Below, piece after piece: positions 1 to 8,994 of a DNA stretch of 64,000 nt (positions within the stretch are counted from its first letter, which is position 1; every line of letters starts with the position of its first letter). A model generated the notes under the pieces. That model ran no database searches. It was not told the origin of the DNA and was given only the letters and a program-made list of their open reading frames with translations. This stretch comes from Agrobacterium vitis. GTDB lineage: Bacteria; Pseudomonadota; Alphaproteobacteria; Rhizobiales; Rhizobiaceae. The DNA is taken from assembly GCF_013337045.2 (NCBI RefSeq), contig NZ_CP118260.1:558001-622000 (forward strand). Reading direction: 5' to 3'. The position numbers were made by a program, and so were the translations under genes.

Positions 1-621
1 TTCGTTATGGTAGGTCGGGTAGGTTTCGTGGCCGGGACGGAAGTAGAAAATGTTGCCGGCACCGCGCCGCCAGGTCAGGCCGGAGCGAAAAATCTCTCCG
101 CCGGAAAACCAGGAGATGAACACGGTTTCCAGTGGCTCTGGTACGGAAAAGAACTCGCCGTACATTTCCTCATTTTCCAGCACGAATTGTTCGGGTATGC
201 CCGCCGCGATCGGATGGCCGGGATTGACGGTCCAGACCCGCTCGCGTTCACCGGCTTCACGCCATTTCAAGGCGCAGGGCGTGCCCATCAGCCGTTTGAA
301 CGGCTTGGCGAAATGGCCGGAATGCAGGACGATCAGGCCCATGCCTTCTTGGACGCGGGCGACAACCCGCTCGACGATCTCATCACGGACGCTGCCGTGA
401 TCCTTGTGGCCCCACCAGATCAGCACGTCGGTCTGCTCCAGGCGCTCGGCGCTCAGGCCATGCTCGGGCTCCTGCAAGGTTGCGGTCGTGGCCTCGATGT
501 CACTATCCCGGTTCAAAGCCTTGGCGATGGCTGTATGCATGCCTTCAGGATAAAGATTTCCCACCACTTCATTGAGGTGCTCATGAATATTCTCACCCCA
601 GACAACCGTCTTGATCGTCAC
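1..621 (-). CDS. thuA: ThuA-like trehalose-utilisation family protein, 3'-truncated by window edge
   Basis: The minus strand is open from a GTG at 621 to position 1, giving 207 residues without a stop. The family is usually about 260 residues, so the C-terminus lies off the left edge. The protein starts [15 protein letters not shown] and contains [26 protein letters not shown] and, near the cut end, [21 protein letters not shown], all typical of ThuA proteins with a glutamine-amidotransferase-like fold. An AGGAGA ribosome site lies just upstream of the GTG and fixes the start. ThuA proteins are linked to trehalose or other disaccharide catabolism in rhizobia. Here the neighbours are a GH38 mannosidase and sugar oxidoreductases, so the substrate may be another glycoside. 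The family is fairly sure; the exact reaction is not. Confidence 0.85.
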   Translation of the reverse strand, partial: MTIKTVVWGENIHEHLNEVVGNLYPEGMHTAIAKALNRDSDIEATTATLQEPEHGLSAERLEQTDVLIWWGHKDHGSVRDEIVERVVARVQEGMGLIVLHSGHFAKPFKRLMGTPCALKWREAGERERVWTVNPGHPIAAGIPEQFVLENEEMYGEFFSVPEPLETVFISWFSGGEIFRSGLTWRRGAGNIFYFRPGHETYPTYHNE

Positions 622-909
622 GCGCTTCTCCTATCGGTTGAAATTTCCATCCGTGAAAAATCCGCAGCCTGATGGCTGCAAGCCCCCGTTTATCCGTCGC
701 CGGCTTCCCTTGGTGCCGTTTCCCCCTGTGACACCTCATCCAAGCCCAAATCATCAACGATAAGGCACCGAATATATTGACGCATCTTAGTGCGAAGCTT
801 GGCAATTTCGAGACGATGAGATGTCCCGTTCCTCCAGAAAGTTGGATGCCAGATCGTCAAATCAAGTGGGACAAATGCAATTCGGGCTTTTTTCGGCGAA
901 AATGATAGA
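622..909. promoter_or_regulatory. Divergent intergenic region between thuA and gntR
   Basis: This stretch of about 290 bases separates the minus-strand thuA-like gene from the plus-strand GntR regulator, so it should hold both promoters. GntR-type regulators commonly act on such divergent regions. I see no convincing -35/-10 pair or strong palindrome by eye, and short open frames here have no recognisable product. Confidence 0.4.
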
Positions 910-1656
910 TTGAGTGAATCAGCAGCAATCGGGAACAGGCTCTTGGACGATAAAACGGTCGACGCGGAAAAACCAATCCACAGGCGTGGCTATGGGGTCT
1001 CGACAGTCTATGAGACCTTGCGCAACGAGATCATCGAACTGACGCTGGCGCCCGGCAGTCCTGTCGATGAGCAGCAATTGTCCGACCGCTTTTCCCTGTC
1101 GCGCACGCCGATCCGCGAAGCCCTGGTGCGGCTTGCCGCCGAAGGCCTGATCACCACGCTGACCAACCGCGCCACCATCGTCTCTTCCATCGACTTTCTG
1201 GGCCTTTCGGAATTTTTCGATGCACTGACCTTGATGTACCGGGTAACGACACGGCTTGCCGCGCTCAATCACACGCCTGATCATATCGAACAGATCCGCC
1301 GGTTTCAGGAGGTTTTCGCGCAGGCGGTCGAAAGGCGCGATGTGCTGGCGATGATCGCCAGCAATCGGGATTTCCACGTTGCCATCGCACGAGCGGGCAA
1401 GAACCGTTATTATGAGGATCTGTTCACGCGATTGCTGGATGAGGGGCGCCGGATTCTCCGGCTCTATTATTCCTCCTTCAACGATGTGCTGCCACGGCAA
1501 TATGTCACCGAGCATGAAGATATGATCCAGGCAATCATCGAGCGCGATGCCGAGCGCTCCGATGCACTGGCCACCGCCCATGCGGACCAGATCGTGCGGC
1601 AGATCCGCTCCTATATCACCGCCGATGGCCGCCAGACCGCAAATCTCAAGCTTTGA
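910..1656 (+). CDS. GntR-family transcriptional regulator, FCD (FadR-like) subgroup
   Basis: This is a 248-residue one-component regulator. A winged-helix DNA-binding domain occupies about residues 30-100, with the GntR motifs YETLRNEIIELTLAPGSPVDE and SRTPIREALVRLAAEGL. An FCD effector domain follows. Its probable metal or ligand residues are the Asp/His in NRDFHVAIA, the His in EHEDMIQA and the His in AHADQI. The start used is a TTG at 910, and an internal start is possible because the first 25 residues are poorly conserved-looking. It sits between thuA and a DapA-family aldolase, so the inferred role is control of this sugar or sugar-acid locus by an intermediate. The effector is unknown. 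Confidence 0.9.
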   Translation: MSESAAIGNRLLDDKTVDAEKPIHRRGYGVSTVYETLRNEIIELTLAPGSPVDEQQLSDRFSLSRTPIREALVRLAAEGLITTLTNRATIVSSIDFLGLSEFFDALTLMYRVTTRLAALNHTPDHIEQIRRFQEVFAQAVERRDVLAMIASNRDFHVAIARAGKNRYYEDLFTRLLDEGRRILRLYYSSFNDVLPRQYVTEHEDMIQAIIERDAERSDALATAHADQIVRQIRSYITADGRQTANLKL

Positions 1657-1800
1657 TCCGAAGCCGATATCAAGACGAGAAGGGTTTTTACGGGCTCGTA
1701 CTTTGTATTTTATTTGTCGACAGGACGTCATGAAAATGGTAGTTCGCTTCCATTGGCTATGGACCGCGCCCTTTGCCTGCGGTCAATCTGGGAGAGTTCA

Positions 1801-2742
1801 ATGACCCAACTGGTTTTCAAGGGATGCATTCCCGCTTTGATGACGCCTTGCAAGGCGGACCGAACCCCCGATTTCGACGGGCTGGTTCGCAAGGGCAAAG
1901 AGCTTGTCGGTCTCGGCATGTCGGGCGTGGTCTATTGCGGATCGATGGGGGACTGGCCGCTGCTGAGCGATGACGAGCGCCAGGAAGGCGTGCGCCGGCT
2001 GGTTGACGCCGGTGTGCCGACCGTGGTTGGAACCGGCGCGATCAACACCCGCTCAGCCGTCAGCCACGCCGCCCATGCGGCGAAAGTCGGGGCAAGTGGC
2101 TTGATGGTGATCCCTCGGGTCCTATCGCGCGGGTCTTCGATTGCGGCCCAGCGCGACCATTTCTCCGCTGTTCTGGAGGCGGGCAAGGATTTGCCCTCGG
2201 TGATCTATAACAGCCCCTATTACGGCTTTGCGACGCGCGCCGACCTGTTCTTCCAGCTGCGCGCCCGCTTTTCCAACCTGATCGGGTTCAAGGAATTCGG
2301 TGGCAAGGGTGACATGACCTATGCGGCCGAAAACATCACCTCCGGCGATGACGGACTGATCCTGATGGTCGGCGTCGATACCGGCGTCTATCACGGCTTC
2401 GTCAATTGCGGCGCGGCTGGCGCGATCACCGGGATCGGCAATGCTTTGCCAAGAGAGGTTCTGCACCTGTTGGCTCTCTGCAAAGAGGCGGCCACGGGCG
2501 ACCCGCGGGCCCGCCGCGAAGCCAAGGAGTTAGAAGAGGCGCTGATGGTGCTTTCGACCTATGACGAAGGCCCGGACCTGGTGCTGCACTATAAATATCT
2601 CATGGTCCTGAATGGCGAGACCGAATATACGCTGCATTTCAACGAGACCGACGCATTGAGTTCTTCGCAGCGCGCCCATCTGGAAAATCAGTATACGCTG
2701 TTCAAGTCCTGGTACGAAGCCCGCTACCCGAGCCAGCGGTGA
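1801..2742 (+). CDS. DapA/NanA-family (dihydrodipicolinate synthase-like) aldolase or dehydratase
   Basis: This 313-residue TIM-barrel protein starts at ATG 1801 behind a GGGAGAG ribosome site; a longer in-frame extension to 1714 is unlikely. The Schiff-base lysine is Lys164 in IGFKEFGG and the catalytic tyrosine is Tyr136 in VIYNSPYYGF, the canonical class I aldolase pair. FKGCIPALMTPC is the usual N-terminal strand. DapA itself is a housekeeping lysine enzyme, but a copy beside a GntR regulator, a mannosidase and Gfo/Idh oxidoreductases is more likely a 2-keto-3-deoxy sugar acid or related aldolase/dehydratase. It ends 28 bases from the convergent mannosidase gene. The family is certain; the substrate is inferred only as a sugar acid. 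Confidence 0.9.
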   Translation: MTQLVFKGCIPALMTPCKADRTPDFDGLVRKGKELVGLGMSGVVYCGSMGDWPLLSDDERQEGVRRLVDAGVPTVVGTGAINTRSAVSHAAHAAKVGASGLMVIPRVLSRGSSIAAQRDHFSAVLEAGKDLPSVIYNSPYYGFATRADLFFQLRARFSNLIGFKEFGGKGDMTYAAENITSGDDGLILMVGVDTGVYHGFVNCGAAGAITGIGNALPREVLHLLALCKEAATGDPRARREAKELEEALMVLSTYDEGPDLVLHYKYLMVLNGETEYTLHFNETDALSSSQRAHLENQYTLFKSWYEARYPSQR

Positions 2743-2770
2743 TCGTTGTTTTAGAGTTTGAAGCAGCACC

Positions 2771-5700
2771 CTATTTGTAGAGCTTCAGCGTCAGTATTTC
2801 GAAGGGCTGGAAGGCAAGATCCAGCCCTTTTTCATTGATGTCTACCGCCAACGGATTTTCCTCGAGCAGATCGACAAGGGCTGCCTGGGTGATCCCGTTG
2901 CCGAGTTTAATTCGGGCGTGACGCTGGCTTCCTGTGGTTTCCCAGAGGCGGACGATATAGCCATCACCTGCCTCTGCCTGCTTCACCGCTTCTAGCGTAA
3001 TGCCATCTGTTTCTATCGACAGCAGTGGCGGCGCTTGATCTCCTGATGCGACATTAGCCTGTCCGGTCGCGACGATCTGCAAGGGCATGTTGAAATTCTC
3101 GGCGGCCTCATGCACCACGGCCTTGTCGCCATTATGCAGCAGCAAGGCGTAGCGCAGGCGATGCCCGCCCTGATCGGCATCCGGCCAGGGATAGGTCGGT
3201 GAGCGCAACAGGGTCAGGCGAATATCGCTGCCCTTTGCGTCATAGCCATATTTGCAATCGTTGAGGAAGGCGATGCCGAAATCCGGTTCGCTCACATCGA
3301 TCCAGCGCTGCATGGAGCATTCGAACCGGGCGCGGTCCCAGGATGTGTTGCGATGCGTGGCGCGGCGGACATGACCGAACTGGATTTCCGCATCAATTGA
3401 CGCGGTGTTGAGCGCCATCGGGAAGCCGGTTTTGACCAGCGTATTGTGCTCATGCCAGTCGATGAACGTATCGAAGTCCAGCTTGCTGCTGTCGGCTTCC
3501 AGCGAAACGACCTGAATAATACGCGAGGCCTCATAGCGCCATTCGAACCGGATTGCAGCGCGCAAAGGCCCGGTTTCGACGATCTCGGCGCTGACGAGAT
3601 CATCGATCTCGAAACTCTGGTCTTCGAAATCCGCATCGATATCCCAGGCGTCATATTCCGCAGGCATGTCGCGGAAGGCCTGGAGGCCATTGGCTGTGTG
3701 GCCGGGCTTGAAGACATGGCGGTCTCTCGCCTTGTCATGCAGCGACAGGATGCGACCTTTGGGGTCGAACACCACATCCAGAAAGCGGTTGGCAAGCCGA
3801 AATGGTTCTACCTCAACAGCACCGGGCGGTGTCGGGCCACAGGGCAGGGCGGCGGACAGGGACAGCGGCGGCACGGTTTCCAGCCGGACGGCGTGGGTTT
3901 TCGATCCATCCGCCAGAACCAGGGTTTGACCCGAGGCATGAGGTTGATGGGTCAGAGCCAGACCGGCGCGATGGCGACCGGTCACATTCAACACGGCATC
4001 GCTGCCATGGGTTGGCAACAGCGCCAGGAGTTCGGCGCGCAGGCTTTCAGCCTCGGCAAATAGCCTGGCGTAATCGCGGTCACTGTCTTCATAGACAGCA
4101 CCGATCGATGATCCCGGCAGGATATCGTGGAACTGGTTGAGCATGACGATATCCCAAAGGTCGCGCAATTGCCGGGTGGGATAGGCATGGCCTGCCTGCC
4201 GCTCCGCCATCACCGCCAGCGTCTCCAACTCCCGCAGTGCGATTTCGGCCTTGCGGTTAAAGCGTTTGTTCTTGGCAACGGAGGTCAGCGTGCCACGATG
4301 GAATTCCAGGTAAAGCTCACCGACCCAGACGGGGTATTGATCCGGATGGGCCTGCATCTCGGCAATCAGCCGCTCGAAGAAAGGCCGCATCTGCCCGTGC
4401 TCCACCTTCGGGCAGCCGGGTATGCCGCGCTCCATCCGGCGGATATTATGAAGCATTTCCCGGGTTGGGCCGCCGCCGCCATCGCCATGGCCATAGACCA
4501 GGAACAGTTCCTTGCCCAGCCGCTGCTGGCCGTGGCGTTTCCAGGTTCCCATCACATGGGTCGGCTTCAGATTGGGGCAATAGGTGGTGTTGATCAGCTT
4601 GGAATCATAGGGCTGGGTGGTGAGGAAATAGGCGACCACCTTGCTGCCATCAATGCCCTGCCAGAACAGCTTGTCGTCAGGCATCCGGTTGGTGTCGTTC
4701 CAGGACAGTTTATGGGTGACGAAACTGTCGAGGCCTGATTTGCGCATCAATTGCGGTAGTGCTGCCGAATAGCCGAATGTGTCCGGCAACCAGACCATGC
4801 GCGGCTCGACGCCAAAGGTTTTGCGATGATAGGCGACGCCATAGAGGATATGGCGCACCAGCGCCTCGCCACCGGCAATATTGACGTCAGGCTCCAGCCA
4901 GAGCGCCCCTTCAATTTCAAACCGCCCGGTCGTCACATGGTTGCGGATGCGCTCGAATAATTGCGGATAGTCGTCAGCCAGATACTCCAGCAACACGCAT
5001 TGGTTATACATGAAGCGGTAGTCGGGAAATTCCTCCATCAGGGCAAGGGCGGTCGCCATGGAGCGCGCCATCTTTTGCCGGGTTTCCCGCACCCGCCAGA
5101 GCCAGGCGACATCGATATGGGTATGGCCGGTTGCCACTACGACCGGCTTTTCCTCGAAATCAACGGCATTGTAGATGGCCGCCGTGATGGCCCGTGCCGT
5201 GGCAAGTGAGGTCTGGAACCTGTTCTCATTACTCTTTCGAAAATCCACGGCGTTGATGGCGTCGTCCAGGGTGCGCAATATGAAATGGCGGCGCGGATCG
5301 TCTTCTGCCAGCAGGCGGGCCACGTCCAGTGGCACGCGCATGTCGTAATAGGCCTCTTCAACTTCGAGGTCATGGCGATGCAGGCTGACGGCAAAGCCGA
5401 GTTGCCGCCGATCCTCAATCGTGCCCGCCTCGATCAGAATGTCGAAACTCTGACCGGCATGGGCCGATGGTGTCAGCAGGAATTCACGGTGGTTTGCATC
5501 GCCGCCCTGGGTGATTGTTCCATCGATCCGCACCAGGCATTGCGGATCGCTGCGGCCCATGACATTGCCAAACGCCGCCTCGATGCGCCCTATGATCCGC
5601 TGCCCATCCACGCCCTTTGGCAGGGTAGCCTTGCCGCCGAACCAGTAATAGCCATCCGGCTCGCCCCAGATATGGTCCGGTGTCACCATGGCCCAATGCT

Positions 5701-5839
5701 CGCGGCTTTCGCTGAGCACGCTGGCACGCTCGTCATAATGCGCCGCCCGAAACCGCAGCGGCACCGACACGCCGAGTGGCTGGAAGATAAGGTCGGCCAA
5801 TCGGGCGAGCAGGCTATCGAGCTTTCGTATGGTTTTCAT
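2771..5839 (-). CDS. Glycoside hydrolase family 38 alpha-mannosidase
   Basis: This 1022-residue protein has the GH38 metal-binding motif TGHTHIDVAWLWRVRETRQK in its first third and the nucleophile region WLPDTFGYSAALPQLM. The helical middle domain contains the motif LNQFHDILPGSS, and the beta-rich C-terminal domains are present. Length and domain order match bacterial class II alpha-mannosidases that cleave alpha-mannosides. There is no signal peptide, so it should act in the cytoplasm on imported oligosaccharides. It lies 65 bases downstream of a Gfo/Idh/MocA gene on the same strand, so the two are probably co-transcribed. The neighbouring ABC importer is a reasonable source of substrate. 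The family call is firm; the natural glycan is unknown. Confidence 0.95.
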   Translation of the reverse strand: MKTIRKLDSLLARLADLIFQPLGVSVPLRFRAAHYDERASVLSESREHWAMVTPDHIWGEPDGYYWFGGKATLPKGVDGQRIIGRIEAAFGNVMGRSDPQCLVRIDGTITQGGDANHREFLLTPSAHAGQSFDILIEAGTIEDRRQLGFAVSLHRHDLEVEEAYYDMRVPLDVARLLAEDDPRRHFILRTLDDAINAVDFRKSNENRFQTSLATARAITAAIYNAVDFEEKPVVVATGHTHIDVAWLWRVRETRQKMARSMATALALMEEFPDYRFMYNQCVLLEYLADDYPQLFERIRNHVTTGRFEIEGALWLEPDVNIAGGEALVRHILYGVAYHRKTFGVEPRMVWLPDTFGYSAALPQLMRKSGLDSFVTHKLSWNDTNRMPDDKLFWQGIDGSKVVAYFLTTQPYDSKLINTTYCPNLKPTHVMGTWKRHGQQRLGKELFLVYGHGDGGGGPTREMLHNIRRMERGIPGCPKVEHGQMRPFFERLIAEMQAHPDQYPVWVGELYLEFHRGTLTSVAKNKRFNRKAEIALRELETLAVMAERQAGHAYPTRQLRDLWDIVMLNQFHDILPGSSIGAVYEDSDRDYARLFAEAESLRAELLALLPTHGSDAVLNVTGRHRAGLALTHQPHASGQTLVLADGSKTHAVRLETVPPLSLSAALPCGPTPPGAVEVEPFRLANRFLDVVFDPKGRILSLHDKARDRHVFKPGHTANGLQAFRDMPAEYDAWDIDADFEDQSFEIDDLVSAEIVETGPLRAAIRFEWRYEASRIIQVVSLEADSSKLDFDTFIDWHEHNTLVKTGFPMALNTASIDAEIQFGHVRRATHRNTSWDRARFECSMQRWIDVSEPDFGIAFLNDCKYGYDAKGSDIRLTLLRSPTYPWPDADQGGHRLRYALLLHNGDKAVVHEAAENFNMPLQIVATGQANVASGDQAPPLLSIETDGITLEAVKQAEAGDGYIVRLWETTGSQRHARIKLGNGITQAALVDLLEENPLAVDINEKGLDLAFQPFEILTLKLYK

Positions 5840-5904
5840 GGCGGCGTCTGTATCCGATGTTGTTCTGCTGGCCTGAGGCGTGCGGTGCCTTTGTCCTATC
5901 GATT

Positions 5905-7170
5905 TTAAACCGTCTGCTCCAGAAGGCCGATCCCTTCATCCTCACCCCAGACATCGGCAACAGCGACGGGCTTGCCGCTGCGGCTGCTTTCCAGGGCGGC
6001 GATCCCGCAGAGAACCGACATGGCCCCGGCTCTTGCCCCGGCGCGCTGGCGCAATTCGTCGTTCATGCCGGGTTTCAGCAACATATTGCGCAGCCGGTCA
6101 TCGCCGCCGTAATGGCCGCCGGAGGAATGTGGCACCCAGATGCGCTCCACCTCGCCGAAATTGCGCATCAGCACGATTTCATCGGCAGGCGGCTCTGTCC
6201 ATGGCTGTTTTTCATATTGGCGAAGCTCGATACGCCCCTTGTGGCCATTGAAGGCAATATGGTGGCCCTCGATGGGCATATAGGTGTTGAGGGAATAGGA
6301 GACGTGGACGCCGTTCTTGTAGCGGATATTGGTGACCATGGTGTCGGGAATGTCGATATCCTCCCGGTAGACGCAGGCATCGCGCACATAGCCATCCTCC
6401 TTGGAGGGCGCTTCGTAAAGCGCTTCCAGCAGGGGCTCTTTGCGCATGTCGAAATAATGATCGCATTGCTGCGCATGGGGACAGGTGCGACAGCGCTCGC
6501 CGCGAAACGGCCCGTTGCGTCCGTAATGCTTCAGATCGGCAAAGGCGGACACCAGATCCGGGTCCGAATCGAGATACCAGTTCAGGAGATCGAAATGGTG
6601 GGTGGCCTTGTGGACGAACAGGCTGCCGGAATTCTCCGTATAAGCATGCCAGCGGCGGAAGTAGTCGGCCCCATGGCTGGTGTTGAGATACCAGTGGAAA
6701 TCGACAGAGGTGACATCGCCGATGACGCCTGAATTCAGCAATTCCTTGATACGCGCTGCGGTCGGCGCAAAACGGTAGTTGAAGGAGATATCCAGCCGCC
6801 GTCCGGTGCGTTTTTCGGCTTGCAGAATGCGCTTGATCTTGGCGGCGGTCGTGGTCATCGGCTTTTCGCTGATCACGTCAGCACCAGCTTCCATGGCCTT
6901 GACGATCAACTCGTCATGGGTGCTGTCACGGGTACAGACAATGACCAGATCAGGCTTTTCAACGGCCAGCATCTGGTCGAAATCCAGGTAGATCGGCACC
7001 GAGGAGCCGATATGGGCTTGCGACTGTTCGGCGCGCATTCCGTTCAGGTCGCAGATTGCCACCAGCTCGACCTGATCGCCCCAGCGTTCGACAATATCGC
7101 GCCCCCACATGGTCGTTCCCCGGTGACCTGCGCCGACCAGGGCAAAGCGTCTCTTGCGTATGACTTGCAT
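5905..7170 (-). CDS. Gfo/Idh/MocA-family NAD(P)-dependent sugar oxidoreductase with Cys cluster
   Basis: This is a 421-residue dehydrogenase. The N-terminal Rossmann fold shows ALVGAGHRGTTMWGRDI, and VISEKPMTTT is the EKP motif carrying the catalytic or cofactor-contact lysine. The C-terminal alpha/beta domain includes HKATHHFDLLNWYL. An AAGGAGGA ribosome site precedes ATG 7170. Residues around CRTCPHAQQCDHYF form a C-x2-C-x5-C cluster that is unusual for the superfamily and could bind a metal. The gene leads the minus-strand pair with the mannosidase and is divergent from the ABC importer operon, so the inferred role is oxidation of a sugar released by that enzyme. Confidence 0.88.
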   Translation of the reverse strand: MQVIRKRRFALVGAGHRGTTMWGRDIVERWGDQVELVAICDLNGMRAEQSQAHIGSSVPIYLDFDQMLAVEKPDLVIVCTRDSTHDELIVKAMEAGADVISEKPMTTTAAKIKRILQAEKRTGRRLDISFNYRFAPTAARIKELLNSGVIGDVTSVDFHWYLNTSHGADYFRRWHAYTENSGSLFVHKATHHFDLLNWYLDSDPDLVSAFADLKHYGRNGPFRGERCRTCPHAQQCDHYFDMRKEPLLEALYEAPSKEDGYVRDACVYREDIDIPDTMVTNIRYKNGVHVSYSLNTYMPIEGHHIAFNGHKGRIELRQYEKQPWTEPPADEIVLMRNFGEVERIWVPHSSGGHYGGDDRLRNMLLKPGMNDELRQRAGARAGAMSVLCGIAALESSRSGKPVAVADVWGEDEGIGLLEQTV

Positions 7171-7706
7171 GCCATCCTCCTTGGCTACAGCCTTGGTGTC
7201 CTGCAGGCGCTATCACGCCGTCTCCGGCGGACAGGGCGCCCACAAACCTCCTCCATGGGCTGCGTGGTTGTTCAAGACTCAATCATTGTGCCAGGGCCGG
7301 TTTTCTGCACGAGAGTGCCGAGCAATCCGGCGCGCAAAATACCCTCCAAGGGCTGGTGCGCCCCTGTCCGCCTCCACTCTTTTGGTGATGATGCAAAATC
7401 ATTTCCTTCGACCTGACTTAACTGCTATGCTAGCATATCATTTGTCGTTGTCATGCTGAGATTGTTTGCCTGCATGAAATTTTCACGGCTTGACAGGCGA
7501 TGGAAACATCGACAATTTGGAGAGGAAAGGCCGATGTTTCGGGAGAAATCGGCAGATTAGGGAACGTATATAAGTTGAGGTTATGAAAATTTTTTCATTT
7601 CCTTGCGGGTTGCCAGATGACCTCGGGAGGGAGGTTTGGGCTTTAGCGCAAGCGATTTGAATTCATCTGGACGCGAATTCATCTGGATACTGGGGAGGAG
7701 ACCAGA
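7171..7706. promoter_or_regulatory. Divergent control region of the glycoside locus
   Basis: These 536 bases separate the oxidoreductase/mannosidase pair (minus) from the ABC importer operon (plus) and hold no convincing gene. On the plus strand, TTGACA at 7490-7495 lies 17 bases before CAATTT at 7513-7518, a possible but weak sigma-70 promoter. The palindrome CGATG-gaaa-CATCG at 7498-7511 sits between the two hexamers, where a repressor would block transcription. A 12-bp perfect palindrome, TATGCTAGCATA, lies at 7426-7437. Which regulator binds either site cannot be told from the sequence. Confidence 0.45.
7659..7687 (+). repeat. 13-bp direct repeat in the leader of the ABC importer operon
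   Basis: GAATTCATCTGGA occurs at 7659-7671 and again at 7675-7687, a 16-base period (about 1.5 helical turns), ending about 20 bases before the start codon. The GGGGAGGAG ribosome site follows at once. It could be a tandem operator or a small recent duplication. Confidence 0.6.
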
Positions 7707-8990
7707 ATGATGACAAAATTGAGCAGACGAGCCGTGCTTGCTGGCATGGGTCTGACAATGCCGCTGATCTGCATGGGTGCAGTTGGCGCAAGGGCGGCCA
7801 CGAACCTGCGGTTTTTATGGTGGGGCTCCAAGGAGCGCAACGACCGAACGTTCAAGGTCATAGAGACCTATAAGACCAAGAACAGCGATACAGCCATCGC
7901 TGGCGAGTCTTTCGGCTGGGACAATTACTGGACACGTCTGGCCACCCAGACGGCAGGCGGCAATGCGCCCGACCTGATCCAGATGGATTATCGCTATATT
8001 TTCGAATATGCGCGGCGCGGTACGCTGCTTGATCTGACGCCCTATATGGGGAAATCGCTGAAAATCGACGATTTCGGCGCCGCTAATATCGATGCCGGCA
8101 AGGTCGGCGGCAAGCTCTATGGCGTCAATCTCGGCGTTAATTCCGTCACCGCACTCGTCAATAAGGCGGCTTGGCAGGAAACCGGCGTTGACGCGCTGCA
8201 TGAGGGCATGACCTGGGAGGAATTCGGTGAGGCCTGCGCCAAGGTTTCCGCTGCCAAGAAACGTCGTGGCTTTTATGGAACGCAGGACGGCAGCGTCGGC
8301 GAAAGCAATCTGGAATGCTGGCTGCGTCAGCGCGGCAAGGCTCTGTATACGGCGGATGGCGCCATCGGTTTCGACCAGGCCGATATAACCGAATGGTTCA
8401 AATTCTGGGCCTGGATGCGTAAGATCAAGGCCTGCGTGCCGGCCGATATCCAGGCGCTTGACCAGCTCAATGTCGAAAACAATATGGTGACATTGAACAA
8501 GGCGGCTGTTGGCTTCGTCAATTCAAATCAGTTCATCGCCTTCCAGGCCGTCAACAAGGACCCGTTGACGCTGATGAGCTATCCCGAAACCAAGGGTGGC
8601 AAGCCTGGGCATTATCTGAAGCCGTCAATGCTGATTTCGGTTTCCGCCGCGTCCGCCAACAAGGACGCTGCTGTCGATTTCGTCAATTTCCTGGTCGAGG
8701 ACAAGGATGCGGCATTGGCTCTGGGGATCGAGCGAGGCATTCCGGCATCGACGACCATGCGCGAGGCGCTGGAACCGACGCTGAACGACCAGTCCAAGGA
8801 AATTCTTGACTATATCGCCCGGCTGACGCCGCATGTCGGTCCGCTGCCGCCGCCACCGCCAAATGGCGCGGGTGAAAACCAGATGCTGATCAAGAAGATC
8901 GGCGAAGAAGTCGGCTTTGGGCGACTTTCGCCGGAAGACGGCGCGGCGAAATTTGTCGATCAGGCGGCTGCCAATCTGAAACGGGGTTGA
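7707..8990 (+). CDS. Sugar ABC transporter substrate-binding protein (family 1, Tat-type signal)
   Basis: This 427-residue periplasmic solute-binding protein has the N-terminus TKLSRRAVLAGMGL, a twin-arginine-like signal, with a cleavage-like GARA-A junction near residue 31. The mature part begins NLRFLWWGSKERNDRTFKVI, typical of family 1 oligosaccharide-binding proteins of the MalE/UgpB kind. A GGGGAGGAG ribosome site precedes ATG 7707. It is the first gene of an importer operon continuing with two permeases, two oxidoreductases and the ATPase. The ligand is not readable from the sequence. Alpha-mannosides are inferred from the adjacent mannosidase. Confidence 0.92.
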   Translation: MMTKLSRRAVLAGMGLTMPLICMGAVGARAATNLRFLWWGSKERNDRTFKVIETYKTKNSDTAIAGESFGWDNYWTRLATQTAGGNAPDLIQMDYRYIFEYARRGTLLDLTPYMGKSLKIDDFGAANIDAGKVGGKLYGVNLGVNSVTALVNKAAWQETGVDALHEGMTWEEFGEACAKVSAAKKRRGFYGTQDGSVGESNLECWLRQRGKALYTADGAIGFDQADITEWFKFWAWMRKIKACVPADIQALDQLNVENNMVTLNKAAVGFVNSNQFIAFQAVNKDPLTLMSYPETKGGKPGHYLKPSMLISVSAASANKDAAVDFVNFLVEDKDAALALGIERGIPASTTMREALEPTLNDQSKEILDYIARLTPHVGPLPPPPPNGAGENQMLIKKIGEEVGFGRLSPEDGAAKFVDQAAANLKRG

Positions 8991-8994
8991 AACC

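Noticed and set aside
919..1731. Long antisense open frame opposite the GntR gene
   Set aside because: The GntR frame has clear domain motifs; the antisense frame has none and reflects high-GC codon shadowing.
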